Below, piece by piece: positions 1 through 38,416 of a stretch of DNA of 64,000 bases (the stretch's first letter is position 1; every line of letters begins with the position of its first letter). The translations under genes and the position numbers were made by a program. Under the pieces are notes generated by a model. The model was not told where the DNA came from. It saw only the letters and a list, made by a program, of their open reading frames with translations, and ran no database searches. The DNA is from Diogma glabrata (Eukaryota; Arthropoda; Insecta; Diptera; Cylindrotomidae), in assembly GCA_963693315.1 (NCBI GenBank), contig OY856188.1:159614013-159678012 (forward strand), in the 5' to 3' direction.

Positions 1-91
1 TACAACTAATTTGTGCGTGAAATAAAATATGTAAATACAAATAAGTAAAATATAACAAATAAGGGTATTCTAGGCAGTTTTAATTGATGAA

Positions 92-316
92 TTATTGTAT
101 CGGTAGTTTAGAAATTAGAAAATTGATGGCTCTTAAAAAATTATCTTCGTCAGTTAGGGACGCATAGGTTTTTTTCATTACTAGAGACAAAAATGAATTT
201 TCGATGCAGTGATCCAACATCGGAAATAGATTTTTTGCAGGGCAGAAAAAAAGTATTAACCAAACTACGTGATGTTCGAAGTTGGATTTTCGCAGGCACA
301 TGTAAGTTAAATTCAT
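92..316 (-). other. Unassigned 74-codon open frame downstream of the transporter
   Basis: This minus-strand frame beyond the transporter stop encodes a short, moderately hydrophobic peptide ending in FLISKLPIQ. I do not recognise it. It could be an alternative last exon, the last exon of a neighbouring gene, or chance. No clear acceptor precedes it. Confidence 0.15.
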
Positions 317-397
317 TAAAACATATTTATTGACTTATTACTATATTTTTAAATTACATTATTTATATATACACTCTTTAAATAAACTTTCAAAAAA

Positions 398-26589
<26,192 letters not shown>

Positions 26590-27275
26590 TTTTAAACTTA
26601 AGTAAAATATTTTTAGTTTAATTAAAAATTTAATTAAGAAATAGTCTATTATAGCACAATATAAATAATATTAAAAAAGTATTTTACAATTATTTACACC
26701 ACATAATATCTTTACTTTATATCTTTTTCGACTATCACAGACTGACTTAAACTTTAAAACTCTCTATACTTTAAATAACCCTTATCATAAAAAAAGATTT
26801 TCAAAAAAGACGGTTGAATATATAGCTTTATCTTTTCTTAATATCAATAAATATGCTAAATATTATTTTTAATGTGGTTAAATGTGTGATGTTGTTAATT
26901 CCTAATTAATCAATTAGATTATACGAGATTAAGATAATTCACTAATTTTTCAAGTTGAATAAATTTACGGTACTGGTCTATTTATTTTATGATAATATTC
27001 AAACACATGAATCTGCAAGTATATAATAGAAAATGAAATAAGTTTAAGATAAAACAAAGAAACAATACATTCCGTATTTATGCAAAAAAAATACGCATTT
27101 TCAGGTCTGTATAGCACTAATAAATATTGTTTCAAACTAAATATTTAGGAGACATCAAAATAATACTGAAAAGTTTAGAACAACAGAAAACATTATCAAA
27201 GAGGCTTTGAAAAATGCACTGAAAGAAAATTCTGTCACTATAACCGCTTTTTTGCCAAGCGAATTTTTTCTGTTA
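26590..27275. other. 5' flank of the transporter; no gene
   Basis: The stretch is AT-rich, without a CpG-rich or TATA arrangement I would defend as a promoter. Confidence 0.4.
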
Positions 27276-27346
27276 CAGGGGCGTCAATTGGGTAGGGCTG
27301 GGAGGGGGGGGCATTGGCCCCCCCCCCCCAAGGATCTGAAACTATA
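27276..27346. mobile_element. Possible hAT terminus
   Basis: The sequence begins CAGGGGCGTCAATTGGG and runs into a G-rich then C-rich palindromic stretch ending CCCCCCAAGGATC. Ends of the CAGGGGCG type are common in insect hAT elements. I found no matching opposite end. Confidence 0.35.
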
Positions 27347-28518
27347 AATACATCGATTCAATAAAACCATCCAATCGTGATAGAATTATACACTATAAAA
27401 ATTTCAATGCACTGTTATTATGTAAATTTTTAGAAGATTTACTTAGCTAATATACCAATTTTATCGCATACTATTAATTGAAATATATCTGATAATATAA
27501 TTATTACGTTACATATTATTTTGGCCTGACTAAAGTAAAGTTCACCGCAATATTCAAACCGTTATCGTTCTTTGTATCAAGGACTAGAGCGCCACCGATA
27601 CGAAAGGCGGTCGTATTGCTTCTAATCTTCTGATGAAATCAGTTTTTTAAACAAAACACGATCGTTCTTCCAAAAACGCCGTGGGTGCGTATTTTGACAA
27701 AATTCTATCGTACTATAAGGTGCGCGGCATCACCGCTTTTAGAAGAACGATTGTGTTTTGTTTATAAGATAATCGTGTCTGAGCCAGAGGAAACAAAATA
27801 TTTCATTAGTATAGGATTCCTCGAGAGTTCATAGTGCAGTATTAAACATGCAAATTTCAATTGTTATTGGTAATTTTTATAAACTTAAAAGTAAGTACAT
27901 GCAGGAGAACATAGCCTAATTATACCCCACTTATTTGGAGAACCCTGACTGTTTGGCCTTGTTTCTTATCATGATATAGATAAACGATAAATGATATAGA
28001 CAAACTTTACAAGACTTTTTTAAAAACAATAAATTAAAAACAATTCTAAAATGTAAAATCCTATAACATATCAAAAGTTTTCTTAATAGTTGTGCTAATT
28101 TTTATAAAATGAATGAAAATAATTACGGGAGTAATTTAAATTTATTGGGTTATTTCCAGTGATTTTATAATAGTGAATGTTTTATAATGGACAAGCAATA
28201 TTTTCTAACGACACGAACAAATATTTAAGCTATGTAAATATTTTCAAAGTATGTTATAAAAACTTGCTGACAAATTCGTTTCGCTATATGGACTATAATT
28301 TTTAATTCATAAAATAGCAAAAATTAAATGTTTGGTTGGTTATAATAAAATCCAAAACGTGTCCTAAACGTCAATCTTTGTTCATTTTTTTTATACAGTC
28401 ACAGGGAGGGAGAAACTATTATTTTTTTGGGGTAGGTTTTTCTTATAGATTTAAAAGAAGCTCGCAATAATTGTACAATCTTGAATCAAATGAAAAATGT
28501 ACCCACGTTTATGGGTAG
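27347..28518. other. No gene recognised
   Basis: A short inverted phrase (AACAAAACACGATCGTTCTTC near 27650 and its complement near 27742) stands out. Nothing else is assignable. Confidence 0.4.
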
Positions 28519-30550
28519 TAAACTGACCAGAAGTCCCACGCTGCGAGAAAATGTCACACATTTCATTGCGTTGTCCCACGGAGAAATCTGTCCCACGAAG
28601 CGTCCCACGAAACAAATATTTCCACCATATTTGCCAACATTATCGAAATAATCAAAAAACCTTATATCTACCTACGTACAGTTTGCACAATATCTTAGTC
28701 AAAGCAATGGCTTCACAGTTTTTCTTGCAGTTTGTGTAATGTTATGTATATGTTGATTTAACCATATTGAGAGAACAAACCAGTGCAATATTTTTTTTAC
28801 TAAAATAGTGTTTTAACTATAATTTTCTTAGAAATACTAAACTCAGTTATTTCACTTCAATAATTTACATATCTTTTAATGACTAACAGATCTACCTCAG
28901 CGAAAAGGTTTCTTTGTTTATAGAAACATCTCCCCGGTGTACGAGGGATCGAAAGTATATTATGAAAAACAAAATACAAAATATTTTACTTAAAAAGACT
29001 CAGTTTTGCGTATAAATTCATAAAAATTTAAATTTTTAAACCAGAGTTTACAATTTTCCTTTATTCGAGCACTCATTTCAATCCTTTGAAATAATATTCA
29101 AAAATTAAAATCTTCATAATTTAAATATCGTTCTTACTCGTAAGAGCAAAATTTTTGTTTTTTCGATTTTACTCCTTTGGAGCAGATTACATTTTCCTGT
29201 TCTTTCATTCGATTTGCAAAAGAAGAAAATTAGTCACTCTACGTCATCCTTTATATTCATTTTTCTAACAATACATGAATAATTGAACGAACCATTCGAA
29301 GCATTTTACGTTGGAAAGCATCAAATTTGACGCAAAAATAAATGTTTTGAGTATTTGAAAGAAAATATTTATTTCAATTTAGTAGCAAGAATGATATTTT
29401 ATTATTTTCACTCCTGTTTGTGAGAGTGTTATTTTTTTTTTAAGCTACGCACTCTGAAAAAACAAAGTAAGGGGTGGTATAGGTAGAGTTTCAAACTCTG
29501 TTTAAAACACACTTTAACTAGGTAGCTCAAAAGTAAAATTATTATTTTCTAATTTATAATTCTTTTTCTCAATAAAGAACAAACAAAGTAAACAGCATAA
29601 AAACTTGATAAATGGTATAGATTTGCAAAAGATAGAACGAGAGGTATACTGTATACCTCTTATACTTACAGAATACAGAAAAGATATTAATTATTTAGTA
29701 AAATTAAAATAAATTGTTTCAATTGTTTTGCAGTCTTTACTTGTGTAACAAAAGTTTTAAGCTACTATAAAAGGTAAATTTATGCTAATTTTTAAAATTA
29801 TATTTAAAAAGTTCTCCTGCAAATCAAGACGGATAGAAAACGTTTACGTAAATTCTCATACGCTATTGAATTGGACTATGCTCTTATAAAAAAATCAAAA
29901 TATAACGACGCAAAAGTTTATTGTATTACCAGTCCGAGTGAATTTGCAAATTAACAGTGGACCTTATGATATTAAAAGACATATAGATACAGATAAACAT
30001 AAAAAAGCGTTGCTATAAGCCGCCAGCTCCAGTAGCTTAAACAAGTTTTGTTGTTATTTTGTTGCAATTTGCGCTGATAACACGAACACCAATTTTAGTG
30101 GTGTCACGTCAAGGGGTGAAATTTTAAAAACAAGCTAAACTCGAATTTGAACCAGAGTGTATTGGGTATTTGATTCGCAACCCATATTCTAAATAATGCT
30201 ATAAGAAATGCTGCTGATTTAAATGGCAGGGTTAAAAAAATTTGGATATTTTACTGTCTTTACTGAAGACGTTGAAGGAGTTCTTTAGAGAATTTAGAAA
30301 ATGTACGAACCACTGCAAGCACATTTCCTAACGGTTGAATGTCCAATTAAAATAAAAATTTTTTTTGAAGAATTAAATATTAAACAAATAGTAAAGGAAA
30401 GTAAATTTATGCACAATCTAGCTAGCACGCTAGCTAGCTAGCACGTTTTCACCGTCCCACTTTCTCCCAATAAAAATTCTAATTAGTTAGTATTTGGAAG
30501 AATGTTTGCATTTTGTCCCACATTTTAACGATTTGGCTCTGGTCAGTTTA
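28519..30550 (+). mobile_element. DNA transposon relic with 13-bp TIR and GGGTAG target duplication
   Basis: The ends are exact 13-bp inverted repeats, TAAACTGACCAGA and TCTGGTCAGTTTA. Each is flanked outside by GGGTAG (28513-28518 and 30551-30556). GTCCCAC motifs cluster inside both ends (near 28530, 28573, 28590, 30455 and 30515). The interior holds a degraded transposase-like frame with a BED-type finger. A 6-bp duplication does not fit hAT (8 bp), so the superfamily is open. Confidence 0.65.
29830..30440 (+). pseudogene. Degraded BED-finger transposase fragment
   Basis: Broken frames give YDIKRHIDTDKHKKAL followed by a serine-rich stretch, which resembles the end of a BED/hAT-type zinc finger (D-I-x-x-H-x(4)-H). 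Further on comes EDVEGVL, PLQAHFLTVECPIKIKIFFE and SKFMHNLA, a pattern I associate with insect transposase-like proteins of this type. Multiple stops and shifts make it non-functional. Confidence 0.45.
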
Positions 30551-30880
30551 GGGTAGACATAAGTCTTTCTCTCTGAGACAAATAAAGGAAAACAAACAAA
30601 CAAACAAAAAAACGGTTCGACATAAGAGGAGTCACGTAGGAATTGCAATCCCGTGGTGTTTAATGGTTCCTGTGACTATGTGACGCATAAATTTTAAAAC
30701 CCGAGATGCCCGGGATCTAAAAAATCGCATAGAAAAACCATCATTTTTTTCTATGCTGCACGATCTGCTATCGTTTACAAATTCACTCTCTGAACAGTTA
30801 CAAAGCAAAGATATAATAATTTCTAGCACAAGCGCTTTAATTAAAACTACTTTCTTGATGCTTAAACAAGCTCTATTAAG
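30551..30880. other. No gene; short A-rich retroelement-like tail
   Basis: A run AATAAAGGAAAACAAACAAAC at about 30580-30605 looks like a retroposon tail. An unassigned short minus-strand frame follows. Confidence 0.3.
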
Positions 30881-33387
30881 ATAGCGGACTAAAAATGGCG
30901 GCTACAACCAGGACCTAGTCAGGAATTTGTAGCCAATTTGTAGCCAATTTGTTACGCCATTAAAAAATTTGTAGCCCCTGCCAATTCTGAGAAATTCAAG
31001 AAACCGCTATCTTAAATTTAAGCTAGCGGGTTTCGCAATATCTCACGTTCTATTCATCCAATTTTAATTCCTAATACCTTATAATTTGTTGCCGGTTAGG
31101 CTACAATTTATTACGTCATCAAAATGTTTGTAGCCCCTGCCAATTTTGAGAAATTCAAGAAACCGCTATCTTAAATTTAAGCTAGCGGTTTTCGCAATAT
31201 CTCACGTTCTATTCATCCAATTTTAATTCTTAATACCTTATAATTTGTTGCCAGTTAGGCTTCAATTTGTTACGTCATCAAAATGTTTGTAGCCCCTGCC
31301 AATTCTGAGAAATTCAAGAAACCGCTATCTTAAATTTAAGCTAGCGGTTTTCGCAATATCTCACGTTGTATTAATCCAATTTTAATTTTTAATACCTTAT
31401 AATTTTTTGCCGGTTAGGCTACAATTTGTTACGTCATCAAAATGTTTGTAGCCAAGCCAACTTTGAGAAATTCAAGAAACCGCTATCTTAAATTTAAGCT
31501 AGCGGTTTTCGCAATATCTCACGTTCTATTCATCCAATTTTAATTTTTTATACCTTATAATTTGTTGCCGGTTAGGCTACAATTTGTAACGTCATCAAAA
31601 TGTTTGAAGCCCCTGCCAATTTTTAGAAATTCAAGAAACCGCTCTCTTAAATTTAAGCTAGTGGTTTTCGCAATATCTCACGTTCTATTCATCCAATTTC
31701 AATTTTTAATACCTTATAATTTGTTGCCGGTTAGGCTACAATTTTTAACGTCATCAAAATGTTTGTAGCCCCTGCCAATTTTTAGAAATTCAAGAAACCG
31801 CTATCTTAAATTTAAGCTAGCGGTTTTCGCAATATCTCACGCTCTATTCATCCAATTTTAATTTTTAATACAATATAATTTGTAGCCAGTCAGGCTACAA
31901 TTTGTTACATCATCAAAATGTTTGTAGCCTCTGCCAATTTTTAGAAATTCAAGAAACCGCTATCTTAAATTTAAGCTAGTGGTTTTCGCAATATCTCACG
32001 TTCTATTCATCCAATTTTAATTCTCAATACATTATAATTTGTTGCCAGTCAGGTTACAATTTGTTACGTCATCAAAATGTTTGTAGCCCCTGCCAACTTT
32101 GAGAAATTCAAGAAACCGCTATCTTAAATTTAAGCTAGCGGTTTTCGCAATATCTCACGTTCTATTCATCCAATTTCAATTTTTAATACCTTATAATTTG
32201 TTGCCGGTTAGGCTACAATTTGTAACGTCATCAAAATGTTTGTAGCCCCTGCCAATTTTTAGAAATTCAAGAAACCGCTATCTTAAATTTAAGCTAGCGG
32301 TTTTCGCAATATCTCACGCTCTATTCATCCAATTTTAATTTTTAATACAATATAATTTGTAGCCTGTCAGGCTACAATTTGTAACATCATCAAAATGTTT
32401 GTAGCCTCTGCCAATTTTAAGAAATTCAAGAAACCGCTATCTTAAATTTAAGCTAGCGGTTTTCGCAATATCTCACGTTCTATTCATCCAATTTTAATTC
32501 TCAATACATTATAATTTGTTGCCGGTCAGGTTACAATTTTTTACGTCATCAAAATGTTTGTAGCCCCTGCCAATTCTGAGAAACTCAAGAAACCGCTATC
32601 TTAAATTTAAGCTTGCAGCTTTCGCAATATCTCACGTTCTATTCATCTAGTTTTAATTTTTAATACAATATAATTTGTAGCTGGTCAGGCTACAATTTGT
32701 TACGTCATCAAAATGTTTGTAGCCCCTGCCAATTTTGAGAAATTCAAGAAACCGCTATCTTAAATTTAAACTTGCAGTTTTTGCAATATCTTACGTTCTA
32801 TTCATCCAACTTTAATTCTTAATACATATTAATTTGTTGCCGGTTAGGCTACAATTTGTTACGTCATCAAAATGTTTGTAGCCCCTGCCAATTTTGAGAT
32901 ATTCAAAACCGCTATCTTAAATTTAAGCTTGCAGTTTTTGCAATATCTTACGTTCTATTCATCCAACTTTAATTCTTAATACATATTAATTTGTTGCCGG
33001 TTAGGCTACAATTTGTTACGTCATCAAAATGTTTGTAGCCCCTGCCAATTTTGAGATATTCAAGAAACCGCAATTGTTAATTAGAGCTAGCGGTTTTCAC
33101 AATATCTCACGTTCTATTCAATCAATTTAAATTTTTAATACATCAAAATTTGTAGCTGATTAGGCTTCAATTTGCTACGTTATCAAAAAATTTGTATTCT
33201 CCTCCAATTTTGAGAAATACAAGAAACCGTTATCTTAAATTTAAGCTAGCGGTTTTCACAATATCTCACGTTCTATTCACCAAATTTTAATTTTTAATAC
33301 ATCAAAATTTATAGCCGATTCATATTCACGTTGACGTTCTATTTGTGAAAATTCAGTTTCAATTCATGTTCTATTCAACCAAATTTT
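30881..33387. repeat. Satellite array, about 159-bp unit, about 15 copies
   Basis: The start of AAACCGCTATCTTAAATTTA recurs at 31001, 31160, 31319, 31477, 31636, 31795, 31954 and onward, spaced 158-159 bp. Each unit holds a palindrome (CCGCTATCTTAAATTTAAG then CTAGCGG), ATATCTCACGTTCTATTCAT and a block GTTACGTCATCAAAATGTTT. Copies diverge gradually to the right. Confidence 0.95.
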
Positions 33388-36197
33388 AGGGTCCCGTTTT
33401 TTATACGGAACACTATTGGTGAGAGTAAAACGAGTTTTTCACATTATATCGATTATCTCGTAAACTATAAATGCTATGGACTTGAAATTTGAGGTGCGTA
33501 TAAAACTAATCTGTCCACATGAAATGACGGATACAAATGAAACTAAAGTGGTTTTCGTTTGGTTTACAGGGTGATGATGATGTGAGACCTTTGAAAAAAT
33601 ACATTTTTTTATAGATTCAAATAGGGTATCATATGAAAGGGCTTTATTTCAGTATTCCTTAAAAGTTTATTTTGGAATTTTACACCTCACCATTTTTTGT
33701 ATAATTTTGAATAATGACGTTTTTTTCGTATTTTCTTACCTCGATTAGCTCCGAACCTACCTGATTGAAAATTTTCAAGTGTATTTGGAATGATAGAAAA
33801 ATTAGTACGTTTTTAATAAAAAAATATAAAAAAGTGTCATATTCTCATACTTAGATTTATTAAAAGGGTGGAAATGAGGAGGGGTTAAAACACTATTTAA
33901 AATGTGGTCAAGTGGGGTGTCATTTGAAAGAGCACTTAATTTAAAAAACAAAGCAACTTTTTTTCTGAATTTTGCGATACCCAGTTTTTGAGTTATATTA
34001 AAAAAAGTGCGACTTTCAGACCGTTACCTCCCCCCCCCTACGTTTCGACACTGATTGACGGAAGAATTTGTAAAAATTCACAGAGCTAGGAAATTTGCTA
34101 AATTTTGTACGAAAACTATAGCGAAGTCTTCAATAATTATATTTCTGTGTGTTTAGAGGACCGGGGTAGAGTGGGTAAAAAAAAACTTTTTTGACCCAAG
34201 CGAGTGGGGTGTCATTTGAAAAAACACCTAATTTAAAATTCGTTGCAATTTTTTTTAGAATTTTGCGGTACCCAGTTTTTGAGTTATATTAAAAAAAGTG
34301 CAAAATTCAAACCGTTTCCCCCCATACGTTTCGACACTGATTGACAGAAAAATTTGTTAAAATTCACAGAGTTAGGAAATTTGCTAAATTTTGTACAAAA
34401 ACTATAGCGAAGACTCCAATAATTATATTTCTGTGTGTTTAGAGGACCGGGGTAGAGGGGGTAAAAAAAACTTTTTTTAACCCAAGCGATTGGGGTGTCA
34501 TTTGAAAGAACACCCAATTTAAAATTCGTTGTAATTTTTTTAGAATTTTGCGGTACCCAGTTTTTGAGTTATATTTAAAAAAGTGCAAAATTCAAACCGT
34601 TCCCCCCCCATACGTTTCAATACTGATTGACAGAAAAATTTGTAAAAACTCACAGAGTTAGGAAATTTGCTAAATTTTGTACGAAAACTATAGCGAAGTC
34701 TCCAATAATTATATTTCTGTGTGTTTAGAGGACCGGGGTAGAGGGGTAAAAAAAAACTTTTTTTGACCCAAGCGAGTGGGGTGTAATTTGAAAGAGCATC
34801 TAATTTGAAATACGTTGCAATTTTTTTTCGAATTTTGCGGTACCCAGTTTTTGAGTTAATGTCAAAAAAGTGCAAAATTCAGAAGGTCCCCCCCCCATAC
34901 GTTTCGACACTGACAGAAAAATTTGTAAAAATTCACAGATTTAGGAAATTTGCTAAATTTTGTACGAAAACTATAGCGAAGTCTCCAATGATTATATTTC
35001 TGTGTGTTTAGAGGACCGGGGTAGAAGGTGTAAAAAAAAACTTTTTTGACCCAAGCGAGTGGGGTGTCGTTTGAAAGAACATCTAATTTAAAATTCGTTG
35101 CAATTTTTTTTAGAATTTTGCGGTACCCAGTTTTTGAGTTATTGTCAAAAAAGTGCGAAATTCTGACCGTTCGACATACGCCATACGTTTCGACACTGAT
35201 TGACAGAAAAATTTGTTAAAATTCACAGAGTTAGGAAATTTACTAAATTTCGTACGATAACTATAGCGAAGTCTTTAATAATTATATTTGTGTGTTTAGA
35301 GGACCGGGGTAGAGGGGGTAAAAAAAACTTTTTTTGACCCAAGCGAGTGGAGTGTCATTTGAAAGAACAAATAATTTAGAATTCGTTGCAATTTTTTTAG
35401 AATTTTGCGGTACCCAGTTTTTGAGTTATTGTCAAAAAAGTGCAAAATTCAGACCGTTCCCCCCATTCGTTTCGACACTAAATGACAGAAAAAGTTGTAA
35501 AATCTCACAGTGTTAGGAAATTTGGTAGGTTTTGTATGAAAACTACAGCACAGTTTTTGAGTTATGGATAAGAAAGGGCAAAATTCAGATCGTGCCACCG
35601 CCTTCGTTTCGACGATGACTGACAGAAAAATTTGAAAATATTGACAGAGAGAGGAATATTGGTAAATTTTGGATGAAAATCATAGCGAAGACTCAAATAA
35701 TTATATATTTCTGTGTTTATGGGGAGGGAAAAAAAGCCATTTTTGACCCAAATGAGTGGGGTGTCATATGAAAGAGCACTTAATTTAAGAAATATTACAA
35801 TTTTTTTTAGAATTTTGCAATGCACAGTTTTTGTGTTATTGAAAAAAAATATTTCTAGTATGTAGCCTTTCCACCCCCCTAAATTTCAACACTCGATTGA
35901 GCGAAAAAATAATCAAAATTAATCCATTTACAAGCTGGTGTAATTGAATCTTTTTTAAGTTACCAAAAACATCTATGGATAATATTTAACCTGAATTAAC
36001 ATTTTTTTTGCCATTTTTGATTAATGTAGATTTGATTGTAATTTACTATTGACATTTACAATTTAACATTTATTTTGTTATGTGTCTATGGTCTGGAACA
36101 CAACACAACGTTTTGTCAATAATTTTTGATATTGTGTTCTTTTACATTCACGGAACCCTTGACGAGCGAATTTTATTCGCACTTGTCTGACTTTTTT
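33388..36197 (+). mobile_element. Dispersed repeat with GGTCCCG/CGGAACCC ends, copy B
   Basis: It begins AGGGTCCCGTTTTTTATACG and ends ATTCACGGAACCCTTGACG, with the same GCGAATTTTATTCGC hairpin and a T run as copy A. It is inserted in the satellite, which resumes at about 36198. The interior holds about six units of roughly 287 bp containing CAAGCGAGTGGGGTGTCATT and GAGGACCGGGGTAGAGG (near 34195-35745). Copy A has three such units, so the length difference is repeat number. It has no coding capacity. Confidence 0.8.
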
Positions 36198-37924
36198 ATT
36201 TTTAATACATCAAAATTTGTAGCCGATTAAGCTTCAATTTATTACGTCATCAAAAAATTTGTAGCCGCCTCCAATTTTCCAAAAACCGTTATCTTATATT
36301 TAAGCTAGCGGTTTTCCAAATATCTCAAGTTCTATCCATCTTACTTAATTTCTGAATACATCAAAATTTGTAAACAATGTGGAACCGATTTGTTAAGTCA
36401 TCAAAAAATTTGTAGCCCCCTCCAATTTTGAGGAATTCAAGATACCGTTAAGTTAAATTTAAGCTAGCGATTTTCACAATATCTTTCGTTCTATTCAGCT
36501 AATTTTAATTTTTAATACATTAAAATTTGTGGCCGATTCAATTTCACGTTCACGTCCTATTTGTGAAAATTCAGTTTCAATTCACGTTCTATTCAACCAA
36601 TTTTAATTTTTAATACATCAAAATTTGTAGCCGATTAGGCTTCAATTTGTTACGTTATCAAAAACTTTGTAGCCCCCTCCAATTTTGAAAAATTTAAGAA
36701 ACCGTTATCTTAAATTTAAGCTAGCGGTTTTCCAAATATCTCAGTTCTATTCATCTTATTTTTTTTGCTAAATACATCAAAATTTGTAAACAATGTGGAT
36801 TGGTTCCAATGTAAACAATGTGGATTGTGACGCCATCAAAAAATCTGTAGCCCTCTCCAATTTCGAAAAAATGAAGAAACCGTTATCTTAAATTCAAGCT
36901 AGCGGCTTTCACAATATCTCACGTTCAATATCTCATCTTACTTTTTTTCTGAATACATCAAAATTTTTTAACAATTTCGAACCAATTTGTTACGTCATCA
37001 AAAAATTTTTAACCCCTGCCAATTTTTAAAATTTCAGAAATCCGATCCAGAAATCCGAAATCTAATCCAATAATCTTATATTTAACTATGCGGTTTTCCA
37101 AATACCTCACATTCTATTCATCTTACTTTAATTCTGAATACATCAAAGTTTGTAGCCAATGTGAAACCAATTTGTTACGTCATCAAAAAATTTATGGAAT
37201 TTTGAAAAATTCCATAAACCGTTATCATATATTTAACTAATGGTTTTCCAAATCTCTCAAGTTTTATCCATCTTACATTTCTTAATACATCAAAATTTGT
37301 AACCAATGTAGAACCAATTTGATACGTTATCAAAAAATTTGTAGCCCTTCCAAATTTTGAGAAATTCAAAAAACCGTTATCTTATATTTAAGCTAGCGGT
37401 TTTCCAAATATCTCAGTTCTATTCATCTTACTTTTCTTGCTGAATGCATCAAAATTTGTAAACAATGTGGAATCAATTTGTTACGCCATCAAAAAATCTG
37501 TAGTCCTCTCCAATTCCGAAAAAATGAAGGTTAGCGGTTTTCAAAATATCTCACGACCTATTCATTAAATTTTAATTCTGAATAAATCAAAATTTGTAGC
37601 CAATGTGGAACCATTTTGTTACGTCATCAAAACATTTGTAGCGCTTTTCAATTTTGAAAAATTCCATAAACCGTTATCTTATATTGAACTAGCGGTTTTC
37701 CAAATATCTCCAGTTCTATCCATCTAACATTTCTGAATACATCAAAATTTGTAACCAATGGAGAACCAATTTGTTACGTTATCAAAAAATTTGTAGCCCT
37801 TCCCAATTTTCAGAAATTCAAAAACCGTTATCTCATATTTAAGCTAGCGGTTTTCCAAATATCTCACGTTCTATTCATCTTACTTTATTTCTGAATACAT
37901 CAAAATTTGAAGCCAATATTTATT
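36198..37924. repeat. Diverged continuation of the 159-bp satellite
   Basis: Units with AACCGTTATCTTAAATTTAA, CTAGCGGTTTTCCAAATATC and ACGTCATCAAAAAATTTGTA continue in the same orientation after copy B. They are more divergent and of variable length. Confidence 0.88.
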
Positions 37925-37982
37925 TAGCGTATGATTTTTTTGTGACACATTAAAAATTAAACTTAAAAATAGGTAGACTCTT

Positions 37983-38416
37983 CTATGGAATCTACCTAAA
38001 ACAAAACATGGATACACATTAAATGAACTTTCAATCGATTTGATTGCGCGTCTTTGAGTAAAAAAGTAAAAAGTAAAATATTTGAACATTGGGCAGTACT
38101 TTTGAACATTAGATGTTTACATCGAGCGAGTCTATCCATGCTACTACATCGGGAGTTGCCAAATGGATGTCTGAGATGGTGCCATTGTACCGTCGACTGC
38201 TATGGAATCTACCTAAAACAAAACATGGATACACATTAAATGAACTTTCAATCGATTTGATTGCGCGTCTTTGAGTAAAAAAGTAAAAAGTAAAATATTT
38301 GAACATTGGGCAGTACTTTTGAACATTAGATGTTTACATCGAGCGAGTCTATCCATGCTACTACATCGGGAGTTGCCAAATGGATGTCTGAGATGGTGCC
38401 ATTGTACCGTCGAATT
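37983..38416 (-). repeat. 217-bp tandem duplication at the LINE 3' end
   Basis: The blocks 37983-38199 and 38200-38416 are nearly identical. The upper copy contains the real C-terminus and stop of the LINE protein (ending DSLDVNI). The lower copy repeats this plus the 3' UTR. Confidence 0.9.

Noticed and set aside
30632..30829. 65-codon minus-strand frame
   Set aside because: No recognisable motif or splice context; not supported as a gene.
30881..33387. CRISPR-like array of evenly spaced repeats
   Set aside because: Whole 159-bp units repeat without unique spacers, which is a eukaryotic satellite; the genome is animal.
34284..35825. Repeated frames with similar peptides in copy B
   Set aside because: They arise because the roughly 287-bp units repeat; there are no conserved domains and frames break at poly-A and poly-C tracts.
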